The position numbers and the translations under genes were made by a program. Below, piece by piece: positions 8,347 to 17,724 of a stretch of 64,000 nucleotides of DNA. The DNA is from Pseudonocardia alaniniphila. GTDB taxonomy: Bacteria; Actinomycetota; Actinomycetes; Mycobacteriales; Pseudonocardiaceae. The notes under the pieces were generated by a model that did not search any database, was not told the DNA's origin, and saw nothing but the letters and a program-made list of their open reading frames with translations. The DNA lies in NCBI RefSeq assembly GCF_022524485.1, contig NZ_JAKXMK010000003.1, positions 399,498-463,497 of the forward strand, given 5' to 3'. Positions within the stretch are counted from its first letter, which is position 1, and every line of letters starts with the position of its first letter.

Positions 8347-8478
8347 TTGCCGTGTTGCTGTCTTGCATTAAGGACAGTACACCCCCCGGAAACCTGCCTG
8401 CATCGGGGGGTCCCCCCTACGGCCACCGCCCCGCCTGCCTGGTGAGGCCGACGGGGCGGTGGGTGGGACCAGCGGAAA

Positions 8479-11469
8479 TCAGCCGCCCGGGCCGGGCGGT
8501 GGCGGAGCAGCCGGTGGCGCGGACGTCGCCGCCGAGCCGGCGCTCGACTGCGCCTGCTGGAACTGCTGCACCGCGTTGTCCAGTGCCTGCAGCGCCTGGC
8601 CCTGTGCCGCGAAGTCACCGCTCTGGTTCGCCGCCCGGAGCTGGTTGATCGCGCTCTGGATCGACGCCGCAGCCGCGGCGACCTGCGGGTTGGCAGCCGG
8701 TGCAGCAGGACCGCCCGGTGTGGCGCCCTGCTGCGGCGCCGGTGGCGCACCTCCTGCGGCCGGCGGTGCTACGGCAGCCCCCGCTCCGGCCCCGAACACC
8801 TGGTCCAGCGCCACGGACAGGTTCGCGTCATAGCCGACCCGCCCGTTGTACGACACGAGCACTCTTGCCAGCTGTGGATAGCTGGACTGCTGATTGGCTC
8901 GTTCGATGTAGACCGGTTCGACGAAGAGCAGACCGCCGGCCACCGGGAGGGTGAGCAGGTTTCCGTACTCGACGGTGCTCTGCCCACCCCGCGATAGCAG
9001 GCCTAGGTCCTGGCTGACGTTCGGTGAACCGACGAACTGCGTCTGCACCTGTTGCGGGCCTAGCGTCTGCGTGTCCGGTGGTAGCTGCAGCACCGTGATC
9101 TTGCCGTAGTTGGCCGGATCGGAGCTCGCCGTCACGTAGGCCGAGAGGATGTCCCGGTTGCGGAACACCAGGGCACTCGTGAGCTGGAAGGTGGGCGTGT
9201 TGTTCTGTTCCCCGCCGGCTCCCGGTTCGCCCGCCAGGATGTAGTACGGCGGCTGTGGAGCGCCGCCTGCGCCGCCCCCACCTGGCACGGTCGGATCGGA
9301 GGGGACGTCCCAGAACGACACGTTGCCGTAGAACTCGAGGGGGTTGTCCACGTGGTAGCGCGTCAGTAGCTCGCGCTGCACCTTGAACTGGTCCTCCGGG
9401 TACCGGAAGTGCGCTCTCAGATCCGGGCTGATGGCCGACGCGGGCTGCACCGTGCCCGGGAAGGTCTTCATCCAGGTCTGCAGCACCGGGTCGGACTCGT
9501 CGAAGGCGTACAACGTGACCGTGCCGTCGTAGGCGTCGACGGTGGCCTTCACGGAGTTGCGCAGGTAGCTGATGTCCTTGTCGGCCTGCGGTCGTTGCAG
9601 CGCCTGCTGGGCATCCGCCGTGGCCTGACCCAGCCCCATCCGTTCCGCATACGGGTAGTTCTGGAGCGTGGTGTAGCCGTCGACGATCCACTCGATGCGC
9701 CCGTTGACCACCGCCGGGTAGGGGTCGCTGTCCGTGGTGAGCCACGGCGCCACCGCCTGCACCCGGTCGCGGGGGTCGCGGACGTACATGATCTTCGAGT
9801 TCTGGTTGATCGAGTTGTTGAACAGGATGTTGCGCTCGCCGTAGAACAGCGAGAAGACGAGCCTGTTCACAAAGCTGCCGAGCGGCACGCCGCCCTTGCC
9901 GTGGTACGTGTAGCTCTGGGTGTCGGAGTCGTACTCCCGCGGCGCCCCGCCCGGCTCGGCACCGACGATCGAGTAGCCGTCGATCAGTTCGCCGTAGTAG
10001 ATGCGCGGTTCGGTGACGCGCAGGCTCGGCGGAATGCTCTGCGACTCGTTGTTGGTGATGTCGATGCTGGTGAAGTTGGGAAGGCCGCCCTGCCCACCCG
10101 CCTCGTCCAGCACGGCGTTCACCTGGTTGGCCGGAGCCACCACGATCCCGTTGCCGTGGGTGTAGACGAGCCGGCGGTTGATCCAGTCGGTCTGGTTGCC
10201 CGTGAGGCCTGCGCTGTTCAGCTCACGAGCGGCGACGATGTAGTCCTGTGTCTTCCCGTCGATGTTGTAGCGGTCGATGTCGAGCTTCTGCGGGAAGCCG
10301 TAGAAAGTGCGTCGCTGCTGGAGCTGGGTGAACGTGTCGCCCACCTTGGCCGGGTCGAGCAGCCGGATGTTCGACACCGTCGCGGAGTCGTTGCGGACCT
10401 CCGCGGGGGTGGCATCCGAGGTGCCGCTGTAGGGAACCTCGGTGACCTTGTCGTCCGTGAGGCCGAAGGCCTGCCGGGTGGCCGCGATGTTGCGCTCGAT
10501 CGGGACCGCTTCACGCTCGTTGGCATTGGGCGATACGACGAACTGCTGCAGCACCTGCGGCCACGCCGCGCCGATCAGCACGCTGGACAGGATCAGCAGC
10601 ACGACGGCGATCGCGGGCAGCTGCAGGTTGCGGCGGAAGACCGCGGCGAAGAAAGCGGCAGCACAGATGAGCGAGATGAACAGGAGGATCAGCTTCGCCG
10701 GCATCACCGCGTTGAGATCGGTGTAGGTGGCGCCGGTGAAGATGTCACTGCGGTTGCTGAAGAGCAGCTCGTAGCGGTCGAGGTAGTAGGCGACCGCCTT
10801 CAGCAGCACGAACACGCCGGCGAGAATCGCCAGCTGGGCGCGAGCAGCCGCCGAGACCTGTCCGGACCTGCCACTGAGCCGGATGCCGCCGAAGATGTAG
10901 TGGGTGATCAGCGAGACCACGAAGCAGATGGCCACGGCGACGAACAGCCAGTCCAGCACGTACCGGTAGAACGGCAGCTGGAAGGCGTAGAAACCGACGT
11001 CGATGCCGAACTCGGGGTCGGTGACGCCGAACGGCGTGGAGTTGATGAACTGCTGGACGGTCTGCCAGTCACCCTGCGCCGCCAGCCCGGCGATGACGCC
11101 GATGATCAGCGGGATGCCGATCGCGAACAACCGCAACCGCTGGATGATCACCGTGCGGTAGCGGGCGATCGGATCCTCCGGCCCGCTGACGGGAACGAAG
11201 ACAGGGCGTGAGCGGTAGGCGATCCACAGTGACAGCGCCACCAGGCCGCCGATCAGCAGCCCGCCCACGAGGAACTGCACGATCTGCGTGAACAGAACGG
11301 TGGCGAAGACGCCCCGGTAGCCGACCTCCCCGAACCAGAGCCAGTCGACGTAGAAGTTGATCAGGCGCGAGCCACCGAGGAGCAGCAGTACCACGATTCC
11401 CGCCAGGATGAGCAGGATCCGGGTACGGCGGCTCAACGTAGGGGCTCCCACCGGGGGCCTCATGGCCAC
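8479..11469 (-). CDS. UPF0182 family large membrane protein
   Basis: A 996-residue protein of the UPF0182 family (counterpart of Rv3193c). The first about 330 residues contain roughly seven transmembrane helices, with the conserved FYVDWLWFGEVGYRGVF segment after the first. A long extracytoplasmic domain follows and includes conserved stretches such as TYHGKGGVPLGS. The last about 120 residues are rich in Ala, Gln, Pro and Gly and probably disordered. GTG at 11469 is preferred because GGAG lies eight bases upstream; an ATG six bases later is the alternative. The function of the family is not known. It is followed by the tRNA and shares strand with the PDZ/Lon-like protease upstream, as in mycobacteria. 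Confidence 0.93.
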   Translation of the reverse strand: MAMRPPVGAPTLSRRTRILLILAGIVVLLLLGGSRLINFYVDWLWFGEVGYRGVFATVLFTQIVQFLVGGLLIGGLVALSLWIAYRSRPVFVPVSGPEDPIARYRTVIIQRLRLFAIGIPLIIGVIAGLAAQGDWQTVQQFINSTPFGVTDPEFGIDVGFYAFQLPFYRYVLDWLFVAVAICFVVSLITHYIFGGIRLSGRSGQVSAAARAQLAILAGVFVLLKAVAYYLDRYELLFSNRSDIFTGATYTDLNAVMPAKLILLFISLICAAAFFAAVFRRNLQLPAIAVVLLILSSVLIGAAWPQVLQQFVVSPNANEREAVPIERNIAATRQAFGLTDDKVTEVPYSGTSDATPAEVRNDSATVSNIRLLDPAKVGDTFTQLQQRRTFYGFPQKLDIDRYNIDGKTQDYIVAARELNSAGLTGNQTDWINRRLVYTHGNGIVVAPANQVNAVLDEAGGQGGLPNFTSIDITNNESQSIPPSLRVTEPRIYYGELIDGYSIVGAEPGGAPREYDSDTQSYTYHGKGGVPLGSFVNRLVFSLFYGERNILFNNSINQNSKIMYVRDPRDRVQAVAPWLTTDSDPYPAVVNGRIEWIVDGYTTLQNYPYAERMGLGQATADAQQALQRPQADKDISYLRNSVKATVDAYDGTVTLYAFDESDPVLQTWMKTFPGTVQPASAISPDLRAHFRYPEDQFKVQRELLTRYHVDNPLEFYGNVSFWDVPSDPTVPGGGGAGGAPQPPYYILAGEPGAGGEQNNTPTFQLTSALVFRNRDILSAYVTASSDPANYGKITVLQLPPDTQTLGPQQVQTQFVGSPNVSQDLGLLSRGGQSTVEYGNLLTLPVAGGLLFVEPVYIERANQQSSYPQLARVLVSYNGRVGYDANLSVALDQVFGAGAGAAVAPPAAGGAPPAPQQGATPGGPAAPAANPQVAAAAASIQSAINQLRAANQSGDFAAQGQALQALDNAVQQFQQAQSSAGSAATSAPPAAPPPPGPGG

Positions 11470-11643
11470 AGGGCACGCTCCAGTCTTCGTGGGTCGGGCG
11501 CCGGGCGGATGCGACGGGTCCGCTGCCGCGACGACCTGCTCGATCGCCTCCTGCAGCCGGCTCGACTATGCGCCCTGCTCACCCAACTCTACGGACGGGG
11601 TGTGGAGTTCCCGTTCGGGCCTAGATTGTTCTGTTCGTCCGAT

Positions 11644-12672
11644 TCAGGCTGCGGCCGTGCAGGAGGGCGCCGGACGCCCCGTCGCGAGCGCATCGAGGCC
11701 GTTCAGAGCGTCCTGAAGGGTCGCGACACGGACGAGCTCCAACCCGGCGGGCGCGTTCGCCTCGGCCTCGCCGCAGTTGTCGGCCGGCACGAGGAACACG
11801 GTGGCGCCCGCGTCCCGCGCGGCCCGCATCTTGAACGGGATGCCGCCGATCGGGCCGACCTGCCCGTCGGGGGTGATCGTCCCCGTCCCGGCGATGAAAC
11901 GGCCGTCGGTGAGCCCGCCCGGCGTCAGCTTGTCGATCACGGCAAGCGCGAACATGAGCCCGGCCGACGGGCCACCGATGTCGCCGAGGCTGATCCTGAT
12001 GTCGCCGGTGCGCGGCTCGATCCCGGGCCGCACTCCGAGCAGGCCCTGCGGCCGATCCGGACTCGACCCGAGCACGACGTCCGCGTCGTGCTCCTGACCC
12101 GCCCGCTTGTAGGTGATCGTGACGGACTGTCCGGGCGTGGTGGTCGACAGCGCGCCGGACACCGCGGCCGGTGTGTCGACGGGGTGCCCCGACACCGCGA
12201 CGATCTCGTCGCCGGGCTCGAGCCTGCCCTGCGCAGGCGAGTTCGGCACGAGGTCGGTCACCACCACCCGCGTAGGCAGGCGCAGCTCGGTGAGCGCGGC
12301 GACCTCGGCGTTGGCCTCCGAGGCCGCGAACTGCTCCGTGTTCTCCTGCTGCACCTGCTCGTCGCTCTTCTCCGGCGGGAAGACCTCGCTGCGCGGCACG
12401 ACCTGGCGGTTACCGTCCGCCCAGAGGCCCAGGGTCGCGAACAGCGTGAGCCTGTCGGTCACCGAGACCGTGGTCATGTTCAAGTGCCCGGTCGTCGGAT
12501 AGGCCTGCAGCCCGTCGACCGCGACGACCGGCTGCCCACCGACGTCGCCGAGCGTGTCGTACGTCGGACCTGGACCGAGCGCCACCATCGGCACGGGCAC
12601 CGTCGCGGCGAGCACCGCGAGCGCCAGCGCGAGCATGCCTGCGGCGACGAGGTTCCACGTCCGGCGGTTCAC
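11644..12672 (-). CDS. PDZ-domain Lon-like serine protease (YlbL/Rv3194c type)
   Basis: A 342-residue protein with one N-terminal membrane helix (residues 7-32), a PDZ domain at about 133-205 (LVPNSPAQGRLEPGDEIVAV) and a C-terminal Lon-type S16 domain. The catalytic dyad is S236 in GGPSAGLMFAL and K281 in GGIPFKMRAA. The extracellular protease domain matches the family's usual layout. The open frame extends much further 5' but in non-coding composition; the GTG at 12672 opens the NRRTWNLVAAGML signal-anchor. It is divergent from the DUF2342 gene. Substrates are unknown; in Bacillus the relative YlbL takes part in SOS recovery. Confidence 0.9.
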   Translation of the reverse strand: MNRRTWNLVAAGMLALALAVLAATVPVPMVALGPGPTYDTLGDVGGQPVVAVDGLQAYPTTGHLNMTTVSVTDRLTLFATLGLWADGNRQVVPRSEVFPPEKSDEQVQQENTEQFAASEANAEVAALTELRLPTRVVVTDLVPNSPAQGRLEPGDEIVAVSGHPVDTPAAVSGALSTTTPGQSVTITYKRAGQEHDADVVLGSSPDRPQGLLGVRPGIEPRTGDIRISLGDIGGPSAGLMFALAVIDKLTPGGLTDGRFIAGTGTITPDGQVGPIGGIPFKMRAARDAGATVFLVPADNCGEAEANAPAGLELVRVATLQDALNGLDALATGRPAPSCTAAA

Positions 12673-12807
12673 AATCTGGAAGCCTATGGGGACCTGTTTC
12701 GATGCCCTCGGACGGTCTGTGCTGCGCCGCCGGGCGGCGCATCGACGCCTGTCAATTTGTGCTGAATGCGAACAGCTCAGCTTGGGCGATCCGCGTACCG
12801 TGGTGAC

Positions 12808-14310
12808 ATGAGCGATACCCCGTTCGGATTCGGGCCGTCCGACCGCGACCGTGATGACAAGGAGAACGAGCGCGGCCGAGAGCCGGAGCGCCCGAACAAC
12901 GGGCCGCAGGATCCGTTCGGCTTCGGCAAGCTCCCAGGGATGCCACCCGGTGGCTTCCCCGGGCTCCCCGGCTTGCCCGGAATGCCGGGTATGCCCGGAG
13001 GTGCGGGCGGGTTCGACGTCAGCCAGCTCGGCCAGATGCTCACACAGCTCGGGCAGATGCTCAGCCAGGCGCAGAACACCGGCGGGGGCCCCGTCAACTA
13101 CGACCTCGCCGCGCAGCTCGCCCAGCAGCGACTCGCTGCCACCACGTCCTCGCTCACCGAGGCGCAGCGCGCCGCCGTCGCCGACGCGGTGAAGCTCGCC
13201 GAGCTGTGGCTCGACCCGGCCACCGAGTTCCCCGCCGGGGCCGTCGAGACCAAGGCCTGGTCGGCGAGCGAGTGGGTCACCGCGAGCATGCCCACCTGGA
13301 AGCGGCTGTGCGACCCGGTCGCGCAGCGCGTGTCCGGGTCGTGGGTGGAGGCGATCCCCGAGGAAGCGCGTTCCGCCGCCGGCCCGATGCTGGCGATGCT
13401 CGGTCAGATGGGCGGGCTCGCCTTCGGCAGCCAGCTCGGGGGTGGGCTGGCGCAGCTCGCCGCGGAGGTGGTCTCCTCCACCGACATCGGCGTGCCCGTC
13501 GGTCCCGACCGGGTCGCGGCTCTGCTGCCCGAGAACATCGAGAAGTTCACGAAGGACCTCGACCGTCCCGCCAGCGAGGTCATGATCTTCCTGGCTGCCC
13601 GTGAGGCGGCGCACCACCGGCTGTTCGCCCACGTGCCATGGCTCAAGGAGCGGCTGCTGGGCACCGTCGAGGAGTACGCGCGGGGCATCCGGGTCGACAC
13701 GTCCCGCATCGAGGAGCTGGCCCGGGGCATCGACCCGTCCAACCCGGCCGCCATCGAAGAGGCCATGCAGTCGGGGATGTTCGAGCCCGAGACCACCCCG
13801 GAGCAGGAGGCGGCCCTGGCTCGCCTCGAGACGCTCCTCGCGCTGATCGAGGGCTGGGTCGACGCCGTGGTCGCCGACGCCGTGGGAGCCCGGCTCCCCG
13901 GGGCCGACGCCCTGCGCGAGACGCTGCGCAGGCGCCGCGCCTCCGGCGGACCTGCCGAGCAGACCTTCGCCACGGTGGTCGGACTCGAGCTGCGGCCCCG
14001 CCGGTTGCGGGCCGCCGCGGAGCTCTGGCGGCTCCTCGGCGAGCAGCGCGGGATCGCAGGCCGCGACGCACTGTGGGCCCACCCGGACCTCATCCCGTCC
14101 GCCGACGACCTCGACGACCCTGCCGGTTTCGTCGGTCGGGACGAGCTCGGCGACCCGATCGCGGAGCTGGAGAAGCTGGCGAACCGGGCAGGCGCCGAGG
14201 ACCCCCAGCAGAAGCGCTCCGAGAAGTCCGAGGGCACCGACAGCGCCGGCGACACCGACACCCCGGATTCCGACGGGCCGGAGCCCGAGGGCCCCAAGCC
14301 CACCGCCTGA
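12808..14310 (+). CDS. DUF2342 zinc-metalloprotease-like protein (Rv3195 counterpart)
   Basis: A 500-residue protein of the DUF2342 family, often annotated as zinc-dependent metalloprotease or F420-associated hydrolase. The N-terminal about 65 residues are low-complexity, with a PGMPPGGFPGLPGLPGMPG run. The family's signature helix REAAHHRLFAHVPWL lies at 265-279; it has E266 and H269/H270 rather than a standard HExxH, so proteolytic activity is a family annotation and not something the sequence proves. The C-terminus is acidic and repetitive. ATG at 12808 is chosen over an upstream in-frame start at 12766, whose codons look non-coding. A hairpin terminator follows the stop. Confidence 0.88.
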   Translation: MSDTPFGFGPSDRDRDDKENERGREPERPNNGPQDPFGFGKLPGMPPGGFPGLPGLPGMPGMPGGAGGFDVSQLGQMLTQLGQMLSQAQNTGGGPVNYDLAAQLAQQRLAATTSSLTEAQRAAVADAVKLAELWLDPATEFPAGAVETKAWSASEWVTASMPTWKRLCDPVAQRVSGSWVEAIPEEARSAAGPMLAMLGQMGGLAFGSQLGGGLAQLAAEVVSSTDIGVPVGPDRVAALLPENIEKFTKDLDRPASEVMIFLAAREAAHHRLFAHVPWLKERLLGTVEEYARGIRVDTSRIEELARGIDPSNPAAIEEAMQSGMFEPETTPEQEAALARLETLLALIEGWVDAVVADAVGARLPGADALRETLRRRRASGGPAEQTFATVVGLELRPRRLRAAAELWRLLGEQRGIAGRDALWAHPDLIPSADDLDDPAGFVGRDELGDPIAELEKLANRAGAEDPQQKRSEKSEGTDSAGDTDTPDSDGPEPEGPKPTA

Positions 14311-14326
14311 CCCTGGGCTTCTCGCA

Positions 14327-14364
14327 GACCCCTCGCCACCGCACGGTCACGGTGGCGAGGGGTC
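14327..14364. terminator. bidirectional hairpin terminator between convergent genes
   Basis: A perfect 15-bp stem (14327-14341 with 14350-14364) and an eight-base loop sits between the stop of the DUF2342 gene and the stop of the convergent metallopeptidase gene, overlapping the latter's stop codon. There is no long T-run, as is common in this group. Confidence 0.7.
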
Positions 14365-14938
14365 AGCCGGTGGCCGCCTCCGGCTCTGCGTCGGGTTCCT
14401 CGCCGTCGATTCCGAGCATGCCCAGGCCTGCGGCGGCGGAGAGCCCCTCGAGGTAGCCCATGGCGCGTTCCGCACGCGGGTAGCGGTGCACCCACGCCCA
14501 GAACCGGGTGTCGTGGCCCGGCTCCAGCAGGTGCGCGAGCTCATGGATCAACACGTAGTCGACCACCCAGCTGGGGACGTCACGCAGCCGCTCGCTGATC
14601 CGGATCGTGGCGTCGGCGGGGGTGCACGACGCCCAGCGCGTGCGCATCGGGGGCACCCAGCGCACCGTATGGGGCTCGGCGCGTCCGTCGAGGTAACGGC
14701 GAGACAGTTCCATGCTGCGCCGTCGCAGCTCGGCGTCTCCTTTGCGGGCCGGTGAGCGGCGACGGGCCTCGCTTCGCTCGAGCCGGCGCACCATCTCGTC
14801 GACCCAGCGTCGTTCCTCCGAGTCGCTCATCCAGCCAGGGATGAAGACGATCACGGTGTCGCCTTCACGGCGTGCACTGACCATGCGCCGTCGGCGGTCA
14901 CTGCGCCGGACCTCGATGACCGCGGGCTGCGCCATCAC
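14363..14938 (-). CDS. YgjP-type (DUF45) metallopeptidase
   Basis: A 191-residue cytosolic protein of the YgjP/DUF45 group. The zinc site is HELAHLLEPGH at residues 132-142 (HExxH plus a later histidine), preceded by the conserved TRWASCTP segment typical of the family. The N-terminus contains the VEVRRSDRRRR-like stretch (here IEVRRSDRRRRM) also typical. Start is GTG at 14938 or ATG at 14935; they differ by one residue. Physiological substrates are unknown. It is convergent with the DUF2342 gene and faces away from the ThiF-like gene. In mycobacteria this position between the Rv3195 and Rv3196 counterparts is similar. Confidence 0.88.
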   Translation of the reverse strand: MMAQPAVIEVRRSDRRRRMVSARREGDTVIVFIPGWMSDSEERRWVDEMVRRLERSEARRRSPARKGDAELRRRSMELSRRYLDGRAEPHTVRWVPPMRTRWASCTPADATIRISERLRDVPSWVVDYVLIHELAHLLEPGHDTRFWAWVHRYPRAERAMGYLEGLSAAAGLGMLGIDGEEPDAEPEAATG

Positions 14939-15051
14939 TCCAGCCTAAGCCCCGCCGGCGGGTCGGCGCGTCACCCGATGTTGTCCACAGGACCGCCTCA
15001 CCCTGTGGACAGCCCGCTGCGGCGGATCTTTCCGGAGGTCACCATCGGGGA

Positions 15052-16035
15052 ATGCCGACCGCAGCCCGCCCGTCGCCATCCGTGATGCTCCGTCTCTCCC
15101 CGTATCGGTCGGTGCTCGCGCTGGGCCCCCGTGCCCGGTTGCTCGGCCTCGATCCGGCCACGGCCTTTGCCCTCGACGAGCTCCCGCCGGCGCTGGCGGC
15201 GATGGTCGACGAGCTGGACGCCGCGGCCGAGCAGAACGAACTCGTCGACCGGGCCGTCCGGCGTGGGGCCGACGCGGCGCAGGCCCACGCCCTGGTGCGC
15301 GAGCTCGTCGCGGCCGGCGTGCTCATCGACACCACCGTCGTGGAGCGCAAGGACCGGCACCGCGCGGAGAGCACTGTCGTCGTCATCGGGGAGGGGTCGC
15401 TCGCCGTCGGCGTCGTCCTCGGGCTGGCGCAGGAGGGCGTGGGCACGGTGCACGTCGAGACCGGCGGGCCGGTGCTCGCCGCCGACCTCGGCACCGGCTA
15501 CGTCGACGACGACCGCGGCTCCGACCGGCTACGGGCCACCAGAGCGGCGCTGCGGAGGCTCTGTCCTGGCACCGGCACGGGGCCGCCAGGGCAGCGGCTG
15601 ACGGCCGACCTGGTCGTCCTCACCGACTTCCTCGCCCACGACCCGGGGCGGCTCGCGCAGCTGCATGCCACCGGCACAGCCCATCTCTCCGCCCGGGTAC
15701 GCGACGGCGTCGGCGTGGTCGGGCCGCTCGTCCTGCCCGGTCGCACCGCCTGTCTCGGCTGCCTCGATCGGCAACGCTGCGCCCACGACCCCGGCTGGCC
15801 TGCGGTCGCTGCGCAGCTGGTCGGCCGGCAGGGCCGCGCCGACCCTGCGACGATCCGCGCGACCGCCGCCCTCGCCACTGCGCAGGCCCTCGCCGCGCTC
15901 GACACGGCGTCCGGTGGAGGTGGTCCCCCTCCCACCCTCGATACGACACTGGAGCTCGACGCCACAGCGGGCACGCTGCTCCGGCGCGCCTGGTCGCCCC
16001 AACCCGGCTGCGGATGCGGCGCGATCACCGACTGA
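15052..16035 (+). CDS. ThiF/E1-like protein with C-terminal zinc ribbon (Rv3196 counterpart)
   Basis: A 327-residue protein. Residues 107-125 (STVVVIGEGSLAVGVVLGLA) form a Rossmann-type nucleotide-binding motif as in ThiF/E1 enzymes. Two cysteine pairs, C234/C237 (ACLGCLDRQR) and C320/C322 near the C-terminus, would bind zinc. The adenylating arginine and catalytic cysteine of true E1 enzymes are not evident, so this looks like the TOMM-cyclodehydratase-related or E1-like branch found beside UbiB kinases in actinobacteria. The role is unknown. A GGAGG lies 13 bases before the ATG. It starts a likely operon with the small ORF and UbiB gene downstream. Confidence 0.75.
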   Translation: MPTAARPSPSVMLRLSPYRSVLALGPRARLLGLDPATAFALDELPPALAAMVDELDAAAEQNELVDRAVRRGADAAQAHALVRELVAAGVLIDTTVVERKDRHRAESTVVVIGEGSLAVGVVLGLAQEGVGTVHVETGGPVLAADLGTGYVDDDRGSDRLRATRAALRRLCPGTGTGPPGQRLTADLVVLTDFLAHDPGRLAQLHATGTAHLSARVRDGVGVVGPLVLPGRTACLGCLDRQRCAHDPGWPAVAAQLVGRQGRADPATIRATAALATAQALAALDTASGGGGPPPTLDTTLELDATAGTLLRRAWSPQPGCGCGAITD

Positions 16036-16060
16036 TGTGACGGGAGATGGAGAGGGCAAC

Positions 16061-16252
16061 ATGCGCGCAAGGGGGAGATCGGGACACAATCAAGGAGTGA
16101 ACGAGTCCGCGAGCCCGCCGTCGGACGGCGTCCGGCCCGGCACGCCGGGGATCCCCGGCGAAGGCGTACCGGCAACCGGGAGTGCCTGGTCGCCATCCGC
16201 CGCAGCAGTGCCGGTCGTGACCGCGAGGCCGGCCCCCGAGGAACCAGCGTGA
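16061..16252 (+). CDS. candidate small protein, 63 aa, coupled to the UbiB gene
   Basis: ATG at 16061 follows GAGAGG with five-base spacing and opens a 63-codon frame whose TGA overlaps the GTG start of the UbiB-like gene (GTGA). The peptide is rich in Pro, Ala, Ser and Gly (for example SDGVRPGTPGIPGEGVPATG) with no membrane segment and no family I recognise. A good ribosome site plus overlap argues for translation, with the ribosome passing on to the kinase gene. It may be a leader that only couples translation. It could also be chance: the region between these genes has no other reason to be 213 bp long. Confidence 0.45.
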   Translation: MRARGRSGHNQGVNESASPPSDGVRPGTPGIPGEGVPATGSAWSPSAAAVPVVTARPAPEEPA

Positions 16253-17589
16253 CCGACATCCCGCGGCGAACAGCGGCACGCACGGCCAAGCTCGCCAGTC
16301 TCCCGCTCGGTGTGGCCGGACGGGCCGCAGCAGGGTGGGGTCGCAGGCTCGTAGGGGGCGACGGCGAGGAGATCTCGGCCCAGCTGATGGCGAAGAGCGC
16401 CGAGCAACTCTTCGCCGTGCTCGGCGAGCTCAAGGGCGGGGCGATGAAGTTCGGCCAGGCCCTGAGCGTGTTCGAGGCCGCCATCCCCGACGAGTACGCG
16501 GCACCGTTTCGCGAGTCGCTGGTCAAGCTGCAGTCCGCGGCGCCCCCGATGCCCGCGTCCGACGTGCACAGGATGCTGGCCGAACAGTTCGGCCGGGGCT
16601 GGCGCGGCCGGTTCCAGGACTTCGACGACACACCGGCCGCCGCCGCGAGCATCGGCCAGGTCCACCGGGCGATCTGGCGGGACGGGCGCGAGGTGGCCGT
16701 CAAGGTGCAGTACCCCGGCGCGGAGGAGGCGCTGCGCTCGGACCTGCGCCAGCTGTCGCGGATGAGCAGGCTGATGCAGCCGCTCGTACCCGGACTGGAG
16801 ATCAAGCCGCTGATCGCCGAGCTGCGCGAACGGATGGAGGAGGAGCTGGACTACCGCGACGAAGCGGAGAACCAGCGCATCTTCGCCGCAGCGTTCGACG
16901 GGGACGACAAGGTCAGGGTGCCACGTGTGGTGGCATCAGCACCCCGGGCGATGGTCACGGAGTGGGTCACGGGGCAGAAGCTCTCCGACGTCATCCGCGG
17001 CGGGTCGCAGGAGAAGCGCAACCAGGCTGCGGCCCTGCTCGCCGAGTTCCACTACTCCGCGCCGGCACGAGTCGGCCTGCTGCACGCCGACCCGCACCCC
17101 GGCAACTTCCAGGTCCTCGATGACGGCAGGCTTCTGGTCATCGACTACGGCGCCGTGGCGCGCCTGCCGGAGGGCCTCCCCCGGCCGTTGTCGGTGATGG
17201 TCCGGCTCGCGCTGGAGGACAAGCCCGGGGAGCTCCTCACGCTCCTGCGCGACAACGGTTTCGTTCGGCCCGGGTCGCCCCTGCGTGCCGAGGACGCCGT
17301 GACGTACCTGGCGCCGTTCACCGAGCCCCTGCGCACCGACACGTTCCACTTCACCCGCCGCTGGCTCCAGCGGCAGGCCGAACGGGTGGGCGACCTGCGC
17401 AGTCCCGACTTCAACACGGGTCGGGAGCTCAACCTGCCACCCCAGTACCTGCTCGTGCACCGCGTCACGATGGGCACTCTCGGGGTGCTGTGCCAGCTCG
17501 ATGCCGAGGTCCCGCTCCGCGGGATCGTGCGGCACTGGCAGCCGTGGATCTTCGACGCCAAGGACGAGTCGGCAGGCCGCCACCTCTGA
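16249..17589 (+). CDS. ABC1/UbiB/AarF-family kinase-like protein (Rv3197 counterpart)
   Basis: A 446-residue member of the UbiB atypical kinase family. Family motifs are present: KFGQALS (the KxGQ invariant motif), AAASIGQVHRA (the A-rich loop replacing the P-loop), VAVKVQYP (the lysine), the catalytic-loop motif LLHADPHPGNF and the metal-binding VIDYGAV. The protein has no obvious membrane helix at its end. Its GTG overlaps the stop of the small upstream ORF. In this actinobacterial neighbourhood, beside whiB7, the family is often suspected of a role in intrinsic resistance or quinone metabolism; neither can be read from the sequence. Confidence 0.9.
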   Translation: MTDIPRRTAARTAKLASLPLGVAGRAAAGWGRRLVGGDGEEISAQLMAKSAEQLFAVLGELKGGAMKFGQALSVFEAAIPDEYAAPFRESLVKLQSAAPPMPASDVHRMLAEQFGRGWRGRFQDFDDTPAAAASIGQVHRAIWRDGREVAVKVQYPGAEEALRSDLRQLSRMSRLMQPLVPGLEIKPLIAELRERMEEELDYRDEAENQRIFAAAFDGDDKVRVPRVVASAPRAMVTEWVTGQKLSDVIRGGSQEKRNQAAALLAEFHYSAPARVGLLHADPHPGNFQVLDDGRLLVIDYGAVARLPEGLPRPLSVMVRLALEDKPGELLTLLRDNGFVRPGSPLRAEDAVTYLAPFTEPLRTDTFHFTRRWLQRQAERVGDLRSPDFNTGRELNLPPQYLLVHRVTMGTLGVLCQLDAEVPLRGIVRHWQPWIFDAKDESAGRHL

Positions 17590-17724
17590 ACCCGGCCCCC
17601 GGTCCCCGCCGCTGATGGTGTGAGACGAGCCGGGCCGAGTTCAGAGATGGACGGAATGCATGCGGATGCCGACGACGTCCCGGCCGCGTCCGGCCGGGGC
17701 GCCGTCGTCACCGTGCGGCGCTTG

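Noticed and set aside
11644..14082. Minus-strand 812-codon frame extending the PDZ/Lon-like protease upstream
   Set aside because: Upstream of GTG 12672 it runs antisense to the well-supported DUF2342 gene and lacks a signal-anchor; it is a high-GC shadow.
12808..14310. Calling the DUF2342 protein a proven zinc protease
   Set aside because: No canonical HExxH is present; the conserved helix is REAAHHR. I kept only the family name.
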